Positions 36,866 to 49,781 of a stretch of DNA of 64,000 nucleotides are shown one piece after another (the stretch's first letter is position 1; each line of letters begins with the position of its first letter). A program made the translations under genes and the position numbers. Source of the stretch: Trichoplax adhaerens (Eukaryota; Placozoa; Uniplacotomia; Trichoplacea; Trichoplacidae); assembly GCF_000150275.1 (NCBI RefSeq), contig NW_002060943.1:3988008-4052007 (forward strand), written 5' to 3'. The notes beneath the pieces are model-generated. The model ran no database searches and had not been told where the DNA came from. It was given only the letters and a program-made list of their open reading frames with translations.

Positions 36866-39800
36866 ATGGCTAGTCAAGAGTATTGGTTGATTTCTGCACC
36901 AGGTGACAAAACCTGCCAGCAAACATGGGACAAGCTACAAGCTGCAACTTCAAAGATAGAAAAGCCACTATCGATCAACTCCAAGTACCAGCTGCCAGAT
37001 TTGAAGGTAACATTTTGCATAGAATAATACTTCCTAGCCAATAAATCTCCTATTGATCATGGTATTATGATCGATAACAATGATTAACATTGGAAGAATA
37101 TCGATCATCGCTTGATCATTAGGCCAACTCTGTTTTTTCTCATTTGTTAGCCCCGATCATAGTCAATTCATCAAGTATTCAATAGACATCGTAGAATTGT
37201 CTGAATCACACTGTCATAAATCATCATTATGTAATCTATCCTATCGATTCTAATAAATGATATTACGATACATTACTTTAATACGTTATCCTAGCCAGAA
37301 GATGTTTGATCACGTTACATTGTACAACTGCAGTCGATCATGACAGTACGCACAACATGGAGGGTACTTTCCATTTCTATCCATTACTATTACACTACTA
37401 CGTTACACCCAACTGCCACCGGCCCACCGCATTGTCAAAGTTAAAATTAAAATTGCTAATCTTGTCTAATTTTTAGTTCTTTGCTAATAATACCATGCGA
37501 TAAATATCGTTATGGCCACTATCACTTCATTGAATCCGAAAAATTTCCAATAGATAGCGCACTATTCACCCAGCATGTTGGTAATGGTGACGTTTTTACT
37601 TCCCTACCGTCTTCAACTGCTGCACCATATGACATTTCTTAATTAGTTGCTCTAGTAAAAGATACATCAATGAATCAGTCAGTAATGATTTCAATCGATC
37701 TATTTGAAGAATAGGTTGTTTCAACAACTTGATCAGTCTTACATCTTGAAAGGATAAGTAGCTAATAAGAGTATCATCGTAATGAATGCTAAATGGTACA
37801 GTTCTTTTTTCCTTTTTCAAAAAATATGGCGTGATAACACTTAATTTTTAGTAATGATAACAAACTGATTGACCATTCATATCAATCGTTTTGTAACAAG
37901 TTATTATACGATACATTAACTCGTCCAATATTCCAAAAGACTTGTTGTACACTGCAATACTACTGTAAGCAGAGCCCTCTATATAGCAGTATCCACGGAA
38001 TAACTTCTCGAGAAGTTAACGTTAAGAAACAACATAGTGCATATAAAAATAATAATTACCGTGCATATTTTGTTTTATTGAACAGATTGTCGTATTCACG
38101 TACGCGTATACTTACTGTACATTTGCAAATTCTACTGCATGTATATGCGTACTACCATGTATGCGGCATATTGTATGCCTATGATGTATGAATTAAAAAA
38201 GTAAAGCCCAATTAGAACAACAATATTTATATCTTCATTGACTTTGAACAGGTCGGTACTCTAGATACTTTGGTTGGATTATCCGATGACCTAGTCAAAG
38301 TGGATGGATATGTCGAAGGTGTAACGAGAAAACTTACTCAATATATGGCTGACATCTTGGAAGAACAAAAGGTTAAGAGATTAATTGATCTATTCTAGAC
38401 AATTGATAAAACTGCAACGGTTCACTTTATACTGGATTTAAGGCTATAGTATTTTCTCATCATATTACATAGAACTGTGGCTGGACTATTCTAATCTAAA
38501 ATATTGCAATATATATACTACTAAGAATTCGTGATTATACGTACTGTACTACTTACAGATTAATCCTAATTTAACTATAGTATAACTCCTGTAATAAACT
38601 GTAGAGAGTGTTTGCAATTATAGAAAGTTGTATCATATGATTACAAAATCTGAAGGACTAATCTAAAATAAGCTTTTTAATACTATTCATCATCAGGATA
38701 AACTTCCAGAAAATATGAAAGTTTCTGGACGTAAGTATTCTAACTGTATTTCGCTAAAATTGGAAATAATCTATGAAATTTTTAAATAATGTTACTGAAA
38801 ATGGCCAAAAAACCTAATTGTGCTTAGATGATTTACAAACGTACATGTCCAAATGGCAATGGGATCATGCTAAGTATCCCGTTAAGCAACATTTAAGGAG
38901 TATCGTTGAAATCATCAACAAGGCAAGACATCCTCATTGAATTCTTATAAATTACCGGGCAATTTAAGATTATATTTATGTATTAACTTGGCGCTTATTT
39001 GCTAGGATTAGATCCCTAATTATAATTGATTCGTACCTAATTAGATACTAACTGTAATTATTCTTTGGATTTTCTAGCAAGTTACAAACATTGATGCAGA
39101 TCTTAAAGTTAAATCCCAGGCGTATAATGCCATTAAGAATACCCTGCAGTCATTAGAGCGCAAACAAGCGTAAGTTGATATTATACGATACCTTAATGAA
39201 TAAGTAACATTTAGAAGAAGCAACTAAGCACTGTTACTGTGCAAGCCGTGGTATTAATTGATCACCATTATAATTTTAACATCGATTGCTACAATTTTTA
39301 GGGGTAGTTTATTATCCCGTGATCTAAGTGACTTGGTGAAAAAGGAGGATTTTGTCTTGAATTCGGAATATTTATCAACCCTGTTGGTTATTGTCTCTAA
39401 GTATGCTATGCCAGATAAATTTTGAGAAGTTTTCAGTGCGACGCTATTAGACAGAGAAATACTTATTTTTAGGTCTTCCGTCAATGATTGGACTAATAAT
39501 TACGAAAAGTTATGCGATATGATCGTTCCACGATCTTCAAAGTATGCTGATGATTGAAATTTATTAAATCGTATTAATTTTATAACTTATTATGACTATA
39601 CAATCCTCTGATATAGTTAATTTTTATCGTCTTTTGCATAGAAAAATCTACGAAGACAACGAGCATGCCCTTTTTAGCGTCACTCTCTTTAATAAAGTTA
39701 TCGATGAATTTAAGCATCACGCTCGTGATAACAGGTTATTCATGTTATGTTTTCTTCTACATATTATCGCTACATTATCATTATTGCCTGGAACTAAATA

Positions 39801-40624
39801 CCAGTTCCAATTTAGGTTTATAGTACGTGATTTTAAATATAATGAAGCAGAAGTTCAAGCCGGCAAGAGCGAAATTACCCGATTAGAAGCCGATAAGAAA
39901 AAACAATTCGTACGCTTTTCGTATAGCAGATCTTTTCTTGGTTTTGCACTTTTTTCTAATTGTTAACTGTATTTTAAGGGACCCTTAATGCGTTGGCTGA
40001 AAACCAACTTTGGTGAATGTGTTATTGCCTTTGTTCACATCAAAGTTTGTAGCTTTACAATTTATTGACGAATTTGCAAATCTATTGCAGGAAGGGGCGA
40101 TCAGTTTTAATTAAATGATGTATTTTTTTTTCATTATTATAGGTATTACGGCTATTTGTTGAATCTGTTTTAAGGTTAGACGGGTTGCGGTATTCCTCTT
40201 AATGCAACAATTACGTTTTTAACTTTCCTGATCAATTTTTATTAGATATGGACTTCCAGTAAACTTTCAAGCCGCTTTACTTCTGGTAATCGTACATTTG
40301 AATGCGTACTAAATGTATTTATGATGGTACTCATTAAATAATATCTTTTTATAACAAATAGCCCACTAAGAAAAGTAGTAAGAGGTTAAGGGAGGCCTTG
40401 ATGAATTTGTATCGTCATTTAGATAGCACCGCGAATACTAATCTTGATGTAAGTTACAGAGTTGTGCATCAGTTCATAAATTGATAAAGATATAACATCT
40501 TGATATGTTTACAATTATGCCTTTATAGATTGGATTTGAGATCCCAGGAGTCACCACTCAGCAAGGAGATTATTATCCTTATGTATACTTTCCCGTTAAT
40601 GTTGATTTCAGTGTTGCTAACTGA
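36866..40624 (+). CDS. ATP6V1C: V-type proton ATPase subunit C
   Basis: Fourteen coding exons give 385 residues (human 382): 36866-37006, 38252-38371, 38697-38730, 38828-38922, 39078-39169, 39302-39400, 39473-39541, 39642-39734, 39816-39909, 39979-40044, 40143-40174, 40246-40285, 40362-40448, 40529-40624. Subunit C is the V1-sector collar subunit that bridges the peripheral stalks to Vo, is released on reversible disassembly and binds actin. Diagnostic segments: [20 protein letters not shown] at the start, [70 protein letters not shown] and the C-terminal YYPYVYF. A noncoding 5' exon is spliced just before the ATG. One intron (38923-39077) uses a GC donor. It is convergent with MASTL. Confidence 0.95.
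38923..39077 (+). other. GC-AG intron in ATP6V1C
   Basis: The exon ends AACAAG and the intron begins GCAAGA, matching the GC-donor consensus AG/GCAAGT. The acceptor is TTTTCTAG before 39078. Joining gives [14 protein letters not shown], colinear with the human segment, and no GT donor would preserve it. Confidence 0.85.
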
Positions 40625-42375
40625 GACGTTACTTAATATAAACCAAAATTAAAATTGGCGCCAAGCTTTCAAACAATGATGCCAAAATAGGTCAACTGAA
40701 TGAAGTATTGTAGCAAGTTTATTCGGAGAAATTTATTCTCACAGCCTTTCGATCGTTTTGGAAGGCAGCTGTTTTGCATATTTTATCTAATTATGATTAT
40801 AGCTATACATTGATATGCCTCCTTTCATTCAGTGTAGCTGATTGATCTACAGGTATAATTTATATTCTATAGTACAACAATTAGTTAAGGTAGAATAACT
40901 TAATATTGAGCATATGTTAGTTGTAAGCAATAATAACGTTATCGATGGAATATGAACTTCATTTGTCATATACTCTAGCTATCGTCATTCATGTTATTAC
41001 CTCGCTGTAAGAATGATAACCGCTGGTTGTTTAAATGTAGTATACGAGTATTTTATTGGCAGCAAATATTGATGGATTGAAATTAAATATAAAATTTTTA
41101 TTAACGCTATTATTAATACATCTCTATAATATTATTGACATAATAAATGAAAATTTGTTTCTGAACGGAAATAAGTTCCAATGTGCATTTAATGATTACA
41201 GCAACTGTTTATTACATCTATATAAGTGCATTAATGTCACGGTAATGACATATTCTGATTGAAACAAACAACATCGAAGTGTACACTAAATTTTTGGCAC
41301 TGATATATTAGTAATTGTTTTCCATAATTAATCCTGAAATGTCAAGTAAAAACTATTCTACAATACCAAAAATGAAATTAGCGCCCTTTGAGATGATACT
41401 ACAGTATATTATAAATTATATAGTATAATTATGGTTAAATATTTTAGCCCATCATAGTTAGTATAAAGTATTCTTGTTGCTAACCAATAATACTTTTTTA
41501 TTTCAAAATTGAATTTGAGTTTCATACTACTGTAGAAAAATATAAAGAAATTCTTCACTCCTAGTGTAATATTGTGCAATGAGAAGTAGTAATGCTATAA
41601 GCAGTATTAACATCCATTTGATTGATACTGTAAAACTATCATCTTATCATGTAAATTTGCTAGATAGTTGATTTACTATTGTACTATACATAGTGCTACA
41701 CCTACTATAAAAGATCCTAAAATCATAACAGCCACAATCAATCGATATCTATATACCAGAAGCTGTGTGCATAAGAGTATGAGTAATTTACAAGATAGTT
41801 GCCGTAAATGTTGCTATTTTTCAGTTCATGGCTAGGTTACTAGGCAGATGGCTCATGATCTCTCAAATTTATGGAGGCTTGATGTTAACCATTCTTACGT
41901 TATTTCCAACTAAAGTTACAATCCAAAATTGTTATAATACTATAACATTTCCGCTTATTACATTTCTAATAGTAAGTAACTTGAAGTACGTGGCAGTTTA
42001 ATCTAATACGTACGAGTAACTACCAGCTCAATTTGTATATAACATGGCAAGATTGCTATCTAAAACCAGTACACTTGTTTGTTGGCTCTTATTAGATACA
42101 AGATAAATGGCAATTACGACAATAGTCAGTTGATGCCAATTATACTATATAATACAATTAATTATTTTACATCAGATTGCGAGGTGCTGAAATAAATAAG
42201 ATACAGTTTTACTCTCAAAATGTAAGCCAAGTATTGCCAGTAATGTTTGTTGGCTACTTTGGCCTGTTAATCCCTAAAGAATAAGACGTACTGCGAATAG
42301 AATTTCGAGCTGGAATAAAAGATGAAACATACTTATTAAAATTATATGCGTATATAACACTTCGATCCTCTATTA
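40625..42375. other. AT-rich convergent spacer between ATP6V1C and MASTL
   Basis: About 1.75 kb between opposing stop codons. Uniformly AT-rich. I saw no exon, repeat array or RNA gene. Confidence 0.5.
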
Positions 42376-45300
42376 TTATACTCTTATTGTACAACATGAG
42401 GAACCATTTGCAAACATTATGCTCGAATCATAAATGTTTGCTGAAAGAATACCTGAAAGCAACAGACAACATTTAAAATCATTACTTTGAATTTACCTTC
42501 GAAATAAGATGTGTCAGTTTCATTATCAGGGCAGGGAATAAATGGAGGAGGATCGTTAAGAATATTATTCCAATCCAAGTCATGAAAAAAAGGGTATGCC
42601 TTGACCTCTAAAATAGCAGAAAATATCTACTTTAATGCCATTCTGCCGAATTCAAGGTTTACATTAATTACCTAGATAACTTTCAATCTATAGTTGCTAT
42701 CACATGATGCAGCCTAGTAATAGATCTAGTTACCTTGAACACGCGGACGGTCATCAGGATTTAACTGAAGAAGGGAATCGATTAAAGACATAGCTTCCAA
42801 GCTTAGCGCTTCTTCTCCACCTGGCCAAGGGATGTCTGCTCCGTAGGACAAATAAAATGTCACGATTTTTCAAAGCATATTTTGATCTTGCGATAGGCTT
42901 ATTTACATGCACTATTGTTTTATATCGGTAGCATATTTGTAATCTTACCGCGCTCTTTAATATTGTTGAATATTCTCTCAACACTTTCATCCGAAAATGG
43001 CGGAATACCAGTTAAAAATTCAAATAAACAGACACCAACTGCCCACCAATCAACAGAGGTATCTAATAATTTGTGATAAATCCTTGAATATCATTTTCTG
43101 AAACAGCTTATATAATTTCACAATAAGTAATAATTCTAATGAGAAGTATAAGTTACCTTCATTATGATCTTCCCCTGACAAAACTTCTGGTGCTAAATAG
43201 TCTGGGGTACCAAGCAATTGATGCCGCTTTACAGGAGACCCATTCCGAGCCCTAACGCAAAACTTTGTTGTCTTTAACGGTGTCTCTTTGAACATACTAT
43301 TGGAAGATGAATTACTGATACTAGGGACTGCAGGTGGTGACAATGTTCCATCGCTATCGACAGATATAATACTAGAAAAATGATGTCCACATTTTAGATT
43401 TTTTACGGTAGAGCAAGTTGCAAGCTTTCGATTTCCTGAACGTAAATGATCATGCTGATGGCTGCGATCTTCATCATCTTCATCGTTATACGATGATTGA
43501 AATAGATATTTTCTAATCGATTCAGTTGTATCAACTATTTCTCCTTGCATAGGCGAGTTCCGAGTAGAACCATCGCTAATAAATGGCGAACAAAACGACG
43601 GCGATTTGATAGGATCAGTAGATGAATCATGCGTTCTATTAACATTTCGGTAGTGATCGTGACGTTCGTAATATTCCAAAGAAGATTGGTCACGGGATGC
43701 AGAACCCTAGAATGAATTAAATAAATTGGATTCTTAGTAAGTGCAATATCACTAAATGGACTTTATTCGTGAACCCAGTAAATACTGTACAATTTTTTTC
43801 GTTATAGCAAGTTAAATGTTTAAATAGTTCAACCTAGTAAGAATTGGAGGTTTACTCTGTGGGAATATTGTAATTTAACATTCATAAATAAGGATATAAT
43901 CCAAGGTGTTAATAATTATAAAATAATATAATGAAATTAGTTCGTGGGGTGAGTTTTAAATATATGAAAAGTAGAGAAGGTCAGACAGACCGTATTCACT
44001 ATTGCTACGAATGTGGCCTGGTGACCGAAGTAATAGACCTTAACATTTAACAATATTTATGATTTCTTTTATCGTAGTGATATTTTTTAATAATTCAACT
44101 ATAGTGGTTACATTGCAACGTGAAATACCGCTTACAGTCTACTTTCATAATAATTGATGATCATGACGCAGCTCAACACGGCAAAATAATAGGTAAAAGT
44201 AATGAAGTAATGTATATCACATGTAATTAATTAAAAGAGGCATCTTTCCAATCTAAGGAAACAGATAGGGTAATGACATCGATAAAGAATCTATTTTTAA
44301 TGTTGTTCAATACACTGTGAGTAATTGTTTGTAGGTGAAGTATTTACAGTTATAATAGTTGTCATCAGATATCCAACGTACAGAGTATGACATTGAACTG
44401 TTAGTTAAATCATAAAAGAAAAGCAACTAGATGAAGTTAGGACACTTACAAAGGCTAGAACACTAGTTAATGATGCAACTTGTCCGGGTGTTCTATAATA
44501 CGCTGCATAGCGCGAAGGAGTCACACTTGATGGTAAACAAGGGGAACTCATCATATCCTGATAGCTAACGTCTAGGCGAAGAATAAAATAAATTAATCAA
44601 GAATATCATGTACAAGTTAGCATATTTCTTTATGAAAGATCGATACAAGACATTGACACCTTACCACGATTTAATGTTAGCCTAGATAAGCCAAAATCGG
44701 TCAATTTTAAATAGCCTTCAGCTGAAATTAACATGTTGTCCGGCTTTAAATCACGGTGAACTATATTATGTGAATGGAGATACTCTAAGGCAGCAACAAT
44801 TTGGCTAGTATAGAATCGAGCTGTTGATTCATCGAAATAGCCTAAATTCATGAGTAACGATTTAACATCACCACCTATCATGTATTCCATAATAAGATAG
44901 ACACGATCATTTGATTGTAGTGAATAAAATAAATGGACAATAAATGGACTACAGGATAGCGCCATCGCGTCACGTTCAGCGATAACTTGAGTAGCCATAT
45001 TTTTGCGAATTAATTCTTCTTTTGCCATTACTTTTAAAGCGAATAATTTGTCTCGCCGACGTGCTAAATAAACTTTAGCGAAACCGCCATGGCTAATGGG
45101 TTTAATAATTTCAAAATCGGATACACTAGGAGGCAATTTGGTGGTAATTTGATTATAGTCCTTATCATCTTTTGTGGTATTATCAAGTGGTTGTTGACAA
45201 TGATAGTATTGGTAATGGTTAATGGTTGTCGATTGCCATTTGCTTTTACTTTTAGGCTCAAAGTTGAAGTGGTTCTCTTTGCTATCATCATGGTCTGGAG

Positions 45301-45421
45301 GATGTGTACAGTCTTGGATCACACCTGGCTGGTTAGTTTTCTTTTCAGATTTGCACCCCATTGATTGTCCACTTCTTCCAGTGGCATTGGTATCCCTCGG
45401 ATGAAATACACGATCCTCCAT
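42376..45421 (-). CDS. MASTL: Greatwall kinase (MASTL) with shortened central insert
   Basis: Seven exons give 607 residues: 45421-44665, 44571-44450, 43706-43157, 43062-42949, 42838-42734, 42607-42497, 42440-42376. An N-terminal 100-residue polar extension precedes the kinase N-lobe: glycine loop [12 protein letters not shown] (about 109-120), Lys130 in [25 protein letters not shown] (Asp224), DFG (Asp242). The domain is then interrupted by about 215 residues (human over 500) before GTPDYLAPE (about 459) and [19 protein letters not shown], and ends with the AGC tail [18 protein letters not shown]. The [18 protein letters not shown] motif after the DFG segment is Greatwall-specific. MASTL phosphorylates ENSA/ARPP19 to inhibit PP2A-B55 at mitotic entry. 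The last exon (21 residues) rests on choice of acceptor. Confidence 0.93.
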
Positions 45422-45611
45422 TGTAGTTCTACTCGTAGTAAGATCAGTTTTAAGATATTTAGTTGATCTCTATAGTCAATGATATAGGATTGTATTGACT
45501 GTACGCATAAAGAATATAATTTTATTAGCAATCAACAATCTTCAATACGATGCAAGTATTTTCTACATAAGATCAACTATTCAAGATGAATTTACGCCTT
45601 GCAAACTGCAA

Positions 45612-46850
45612 CACTACACTCAAATGGGGGAAAAAATGTATGGTGACTCTGTGAGGACTGAGGAGCGGTATTGGATAGAAACTCTGCCACAAACTGACAA
45701 ACATATACAGTAGAGCGATGAATATGGCGATTAAAGTATATATATATTTATATATGATGGCTCTGCGAGGACTGAGGAGCGGTATTGGATAGAAACTCTG
45801 CCACAAACTGACAAATACATACAGTAGAGCGATGAATATAGCAAGTAAAGTAGATATCGTGACTCTGTGAGGACTGAGGAGCGGTATTGGATAGAAACTC
45901 TGCCACAAACTGACAAATACATACAGTAGAGCGATGAATATAGCAAGTAAAGTAGATATCGTGACTTTGTGAGGACTGAGGAGCGGTATTGGATTATGCC
46001 ACAAGCTGACAAATATATACAGTAGAGCGATGAATATAGCAAGTAAAGTATATATCGAGACTTTGTGAGGGCTGAGGAGCGGTATTGGATAGAAATTATG
46101 CCACAAACTGACAAGCACATACACTAGAGCGATGAATATAGCAAGTAAAGTAGATATCGTGACTCTGTGAGGACTGAGGAGCGGTATTGGATAGAAATTA
46201 TGCCACAAGCTGACAAATATATACAGTAGAGCGATGAATATAGCAAGTAAAGTAGATATCGTGACTCTGTGAGGACTGAGGAGCGGTATTGGATAGAAAT
46301 TATGCCACAAGCTGACAAACACATACAGTAGAGCGATGAATATGGCAAGTAAAGTAGATATCGTGACTCTGTGAGGACTGAGGAGCGGTATTGGATAGAA
46401 ATTATGCCACAAGCTGACAAATATATACAGTACAGTAGAGCGATGAATATGGCAAGTAAAGTAGATATCGTGACTCTGTGAGGACTGAGGAGCGGTATTG
46501 GATAGAAATTATGCCACAAGCTGACAAATATATACAGTAGAGCGATGAATATGGCAAGTAAAGTAGATATCGAGACTTTGTGAGGACTGAGGAGTGGTAT
46601 TGGATAGAAATTATGCCACAAGCTGACAAACACATACAGTAGAGCGATGAATATAGCAAGTAAAGTAGATATCGTGACTCTGTGAGGACTGAGGAGCGGT
46701 ACTGGATAGAAATTATGCCACAAACTGACAAACACATACAGTAGAGCGATGAATATAGCAAGTAAAGTAGATATCGTGACTTTGTGAGGACTGAGGAGCG
46801 GTATTGGATAGAAATTATGCCACAAACTGACAAACACATACAGTAGAGCA
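45612..46850. repeat. 102-bp minisatellite, about 12 copies
   Basis: The marker GTGAGGACTGAGGAGCGGTA (one unit GCGAGG, one GGGCTG) recurs near 45651, 45765, 45867, 45969, 46065, 46167, 46269, 46371, 46478, 46580, 46682 and 46784. The modal spacing is exactly 102 bp, with 114-, 96- and 107-bp exceptions. Units are highly similar, so the array is young or homogenised. Because 102 is a multiple of three and the unit lacks stops in two minus-strand frames, it creates long hydrophobic open frames of 34-residue repeats. I do not call these genes. Confidence 0.95.
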
Positions 46851-47639
46851 ATGAACGTGGTGAGTGCAGTATAAATTCGTCGTGGTAAGCCGATCTCGAT
46901 GGTTGTTACGCAAATGAATGGCAATCACTATCACTATTGGCCTTCAACTTTTATCCAATACGCGTGTTGCAATGCAATTGCTAGTTTGAATATCTTCCAG
47001 CGAGTGCAGTTATTGAAATGACTGTCAACCATTGCACCAGTACAAATACTGTATCTGCCATGTTGGTTTTAATAGGATCCCACATTGGATTTGCTCCAAC
47101 TGCATCAACAAAGCGAGTATACCGCACCATGAATACGTGTGTCGACGACTGATGTCAATGACAATTTATAACTTTGAATAAATAATTCAATCATTGCAAG
47201 AATCCCAATTTGGGCAAATTGTTTTACCTCTTCTTCGACTACGAGTCTCTCAATCCTGCTAGAATGGAGTCAATGTTGTTGTTATTATTGCTTTCCAATG
47301 GGATCAATTGAGTCGGCAAGACTTGTGCGACGTCGAATCAATTTCAATAGCTAATGATAGATCGCTTTTACACTAATCTACGATGTTGATTTGGTCGATC
47401 GATCATCCTTTCTATCAAGAAATTCGGAAATAAAATGAAAATAGCAAAGCAAGCGAAAGACAGCAGAGGGACGAAGAGAGATGCTTTCCCGCAACCCAAA
47501 ATGCAAATCTACTTCTAACATGAGAAGTGCAAGTGGCAGAGTAGGGCAATTACGGCGCGCATGGTGCACTATATAGCGCACAGTATCATCATGGTTGGAG
47601 GAAAAACTTGGCCAATTCAAATACTCGCGCTTGTGCAGT

Positions 47640-47910
47640 GATGACAGTACAGAACTGTACAGTACAGTACTGTAGAATCATTTTCTGCCTTAGTACTGTA
47701 GACTGTAAACTGTACAGAAAACAGCAGAGTACAGTACAGTGTACTGTAGAGTAGAGTGCAGCAATACAGTACTGTGCACTGTACTCCATAGTCTGTCTGT
47801 CCATGATACTGTCGATTAAATACTCGCGTACAGTATACTGTAGTATTTTCTGCCTTAATACTGTACACTGTACTCCGTAGTCTGTCTGTCCATGATCCTG
47901 TCGAGAATGC
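47640..47910. repeat. GTACTGTAC palindrome cluster with an internal duplication
   Basis: GTACAGTACAGTACTGTA and related palindromes are interspersed with two copies of CTGTACTCC(A/G)TAGTCTGTC followed by TGTCCATGAT and CTGTCGA (about 47778-47817 and 47867-47906) and two copies of TTTTCTGCCTTA (about 47681 and 47848). The copies are separated by roughly 90-170 bp. Confidence 0.75.
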
Positions 47911-48599
47911 TAGCGTAGACTGCATTGTGCTACCGAATGGACAATGAAACACCTTTGGATGGACAGACATTTGGACTACTCTGATCCATCAATTGTGTCA
48001 AACTCTTGACTATGACTAATGGCCGTAGTTTACGATGCCGATAGTGAATGGACTGATTTTCTTTTTTAAATCAAGTAATATTTCATTGCCTGCTACTAAG
48101 CTCTGCTTAAAAGCAGTCCATTGACATCATCAATGTTCTTCAAATGGATACAAGTGATTTAGAAAACAGACACGCAAGATCTGCATACTGAAAGTCAGTC
48201 ACGATTTTGCGACATTTTTCGCCTGCTCTGCTAGACAATGTCCGTCTGTCTGAGGAGAGTTGCTGATCCAAGGATTTCTTTCCAGTAGTCCAATGGCGGC
48301 GAACCACTTGAAAGTCGAAATAATGATAGTAATCATAAATCATATGTAAATACTGGATGATTCAAATCGCCATACAGTATTGACATATTCACTTTTTTTT
48401 TTACTAGACATGTTGTTCAGGGCATCCTACACGAATAGGACAACTTCAACCAAGTGTACAGAAAGCTTGTAGTGGCATAGCCTAGCGTGGAGTTTGCAAT
48501 ACTGTTTTTAATGTACTACAGCATCAGATTATGATACTGAATTTCAAGCTATGCCATAATCCAAACAAATAGTTTAGCATCGCTAGAATAGAGCCGAAT

Positions 48600-49370
48600 G
48601 CGCTTTGAAATGAATCCATTTTGTCGCAGAAAATAAGTAAAGAGATCGAAAATTGAAACAGATTTGTGCATTGATAGAACTACCAGTGTGTCAAGAGCTA
48701 AAATGTCGTTAAAACGGATCGAGTGTGAGAGATGGTAGACGAGAGCTACTTGTAGAAAGGCGGTCGCCATCCTTTCATGTCATTCTTTCTTCTCTTCTTG
48801 CAAAATCACAACAAATCAAATAAAGAGATTGAAAATTGAAACACAATTGTGCATTGATAGAACTACCAGTGTGTCAAGAGCTAAAATGTCGTTAAAACGG
48901 ATCGAGTGTGAGAGATGGTAGACGAGGGCTACTTGTAGAAAGGCGGTCGCCATCCTTTCATGTCATTCTTTCTTCTCTTCTTGCAAAATCACAACAAATC
49001 AAGTAAAGAGATTGAAAATTGAAACACAATTGTGCATTGATAGAACTACCAGTGTGTCAAGAGCTAAAATGTCGTTAAAACGGATCGAGTGTGAGAGATG
49101 GTAGACGAGGGCTACTTGTAGAAAGGCGGTCGCCATCCTTTCATGCCGTTCTTTCTTCTCTTCTTGCAAAATCATGTCGCAGAAAATAAGTAAAGAGATC
49201 GAAAATTAAAATAGATTTGTGCATTGATATGACTACCAGTGTGTCAAGGGCTAAAATGTCGTTAAAACGGATCGAGTGTGAGAGATGGTAGACGAGGGCT
49301 ACTTGTAGAAAGGCGGTCGCCATCCTTTCATGTCGTTCTTTCTTCTCTTCTTGTAAAATCACAACGAATC
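48600..49370. repeat. 183-bp tandem repeat, four copies
   Basis: The marker GTGCATTGATA recurs at about 48666, 48849, 49032 and 49219, giving periods of 183, 183 and 187 bp. Units end in GGCGGTCGCCATCCTTTCAT and a CTTTCTTCTCTTCTTG tract. The first copy adjoins a truncated start and the fourth is slightly diverged. 183 is 61 codons, so the units again carry matching open frames on the minus strand without sign of coding. Confidence 0.9.
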
Positions 49371-49781
49371 ATAACTACTCCACTAAATCGATAGCAGCGC
49401 CTTTCTTTTTTCTTGAGTAGTTTTCCATACTCTTGTTGGGTTGTGCTAGTGCCCATACAACACTGTCCTTGAATCAATAAATTACATTTTTGCAGACAAA
49501 TTGCGCAGGACTTTTACCATTGTGGATCTTATTCCAAGTCGGTGATGAGACTATACTACCTTGAGTAGAAGAACTACAAAGTAGAGTGGTATACCACTGC
49601 TATGCCTGCGTTAGATCAATATCGTCTGGCAGTATACTGTAGAATACTTTCCCCCACCCCCCTCTCGATGTTATGCTAAAGCTGTCATTCTTGACTGTCA
49701 ATAAATAATCCCCTCCAGTGACTATTGCAATTTAGTTGCTGCTACTGCCATTGAATCAACAACCTGGTCGAAAAAAACAAC

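Larger units (their letters stand above)
45422..49781. other. Repeat-rich spacer between MASTL and the TBC1D2-like gene
   Basis: These 4.3 kb lie between the divergent starts of two genes, so both promoters should be at its ends. They hold a 102-bp minisatellite (45612-46850), a GTACTGTAC palindrome cluster with an internal duplication (47640-47910) and a 183-bp tandem repeat (48600-49370). No gene was recognised. Confidence 0.6.

Noticed and set aside
45573-46924. Long minus-strand open frames of up to 279 codons made of 34-residue hydrophobic repeats
   Set aside because: They arise because a 102-bp minisatellite unit without stops is a multiple of three. Two overlapping frames are open at once and no start, splice or family signal supports a protein.
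48140-48343. 67-codon minus-strand frame with Arg/Ser-rich content
   Set aside because: No motif, no splice partners, and adjacent to repeats; probably chance.
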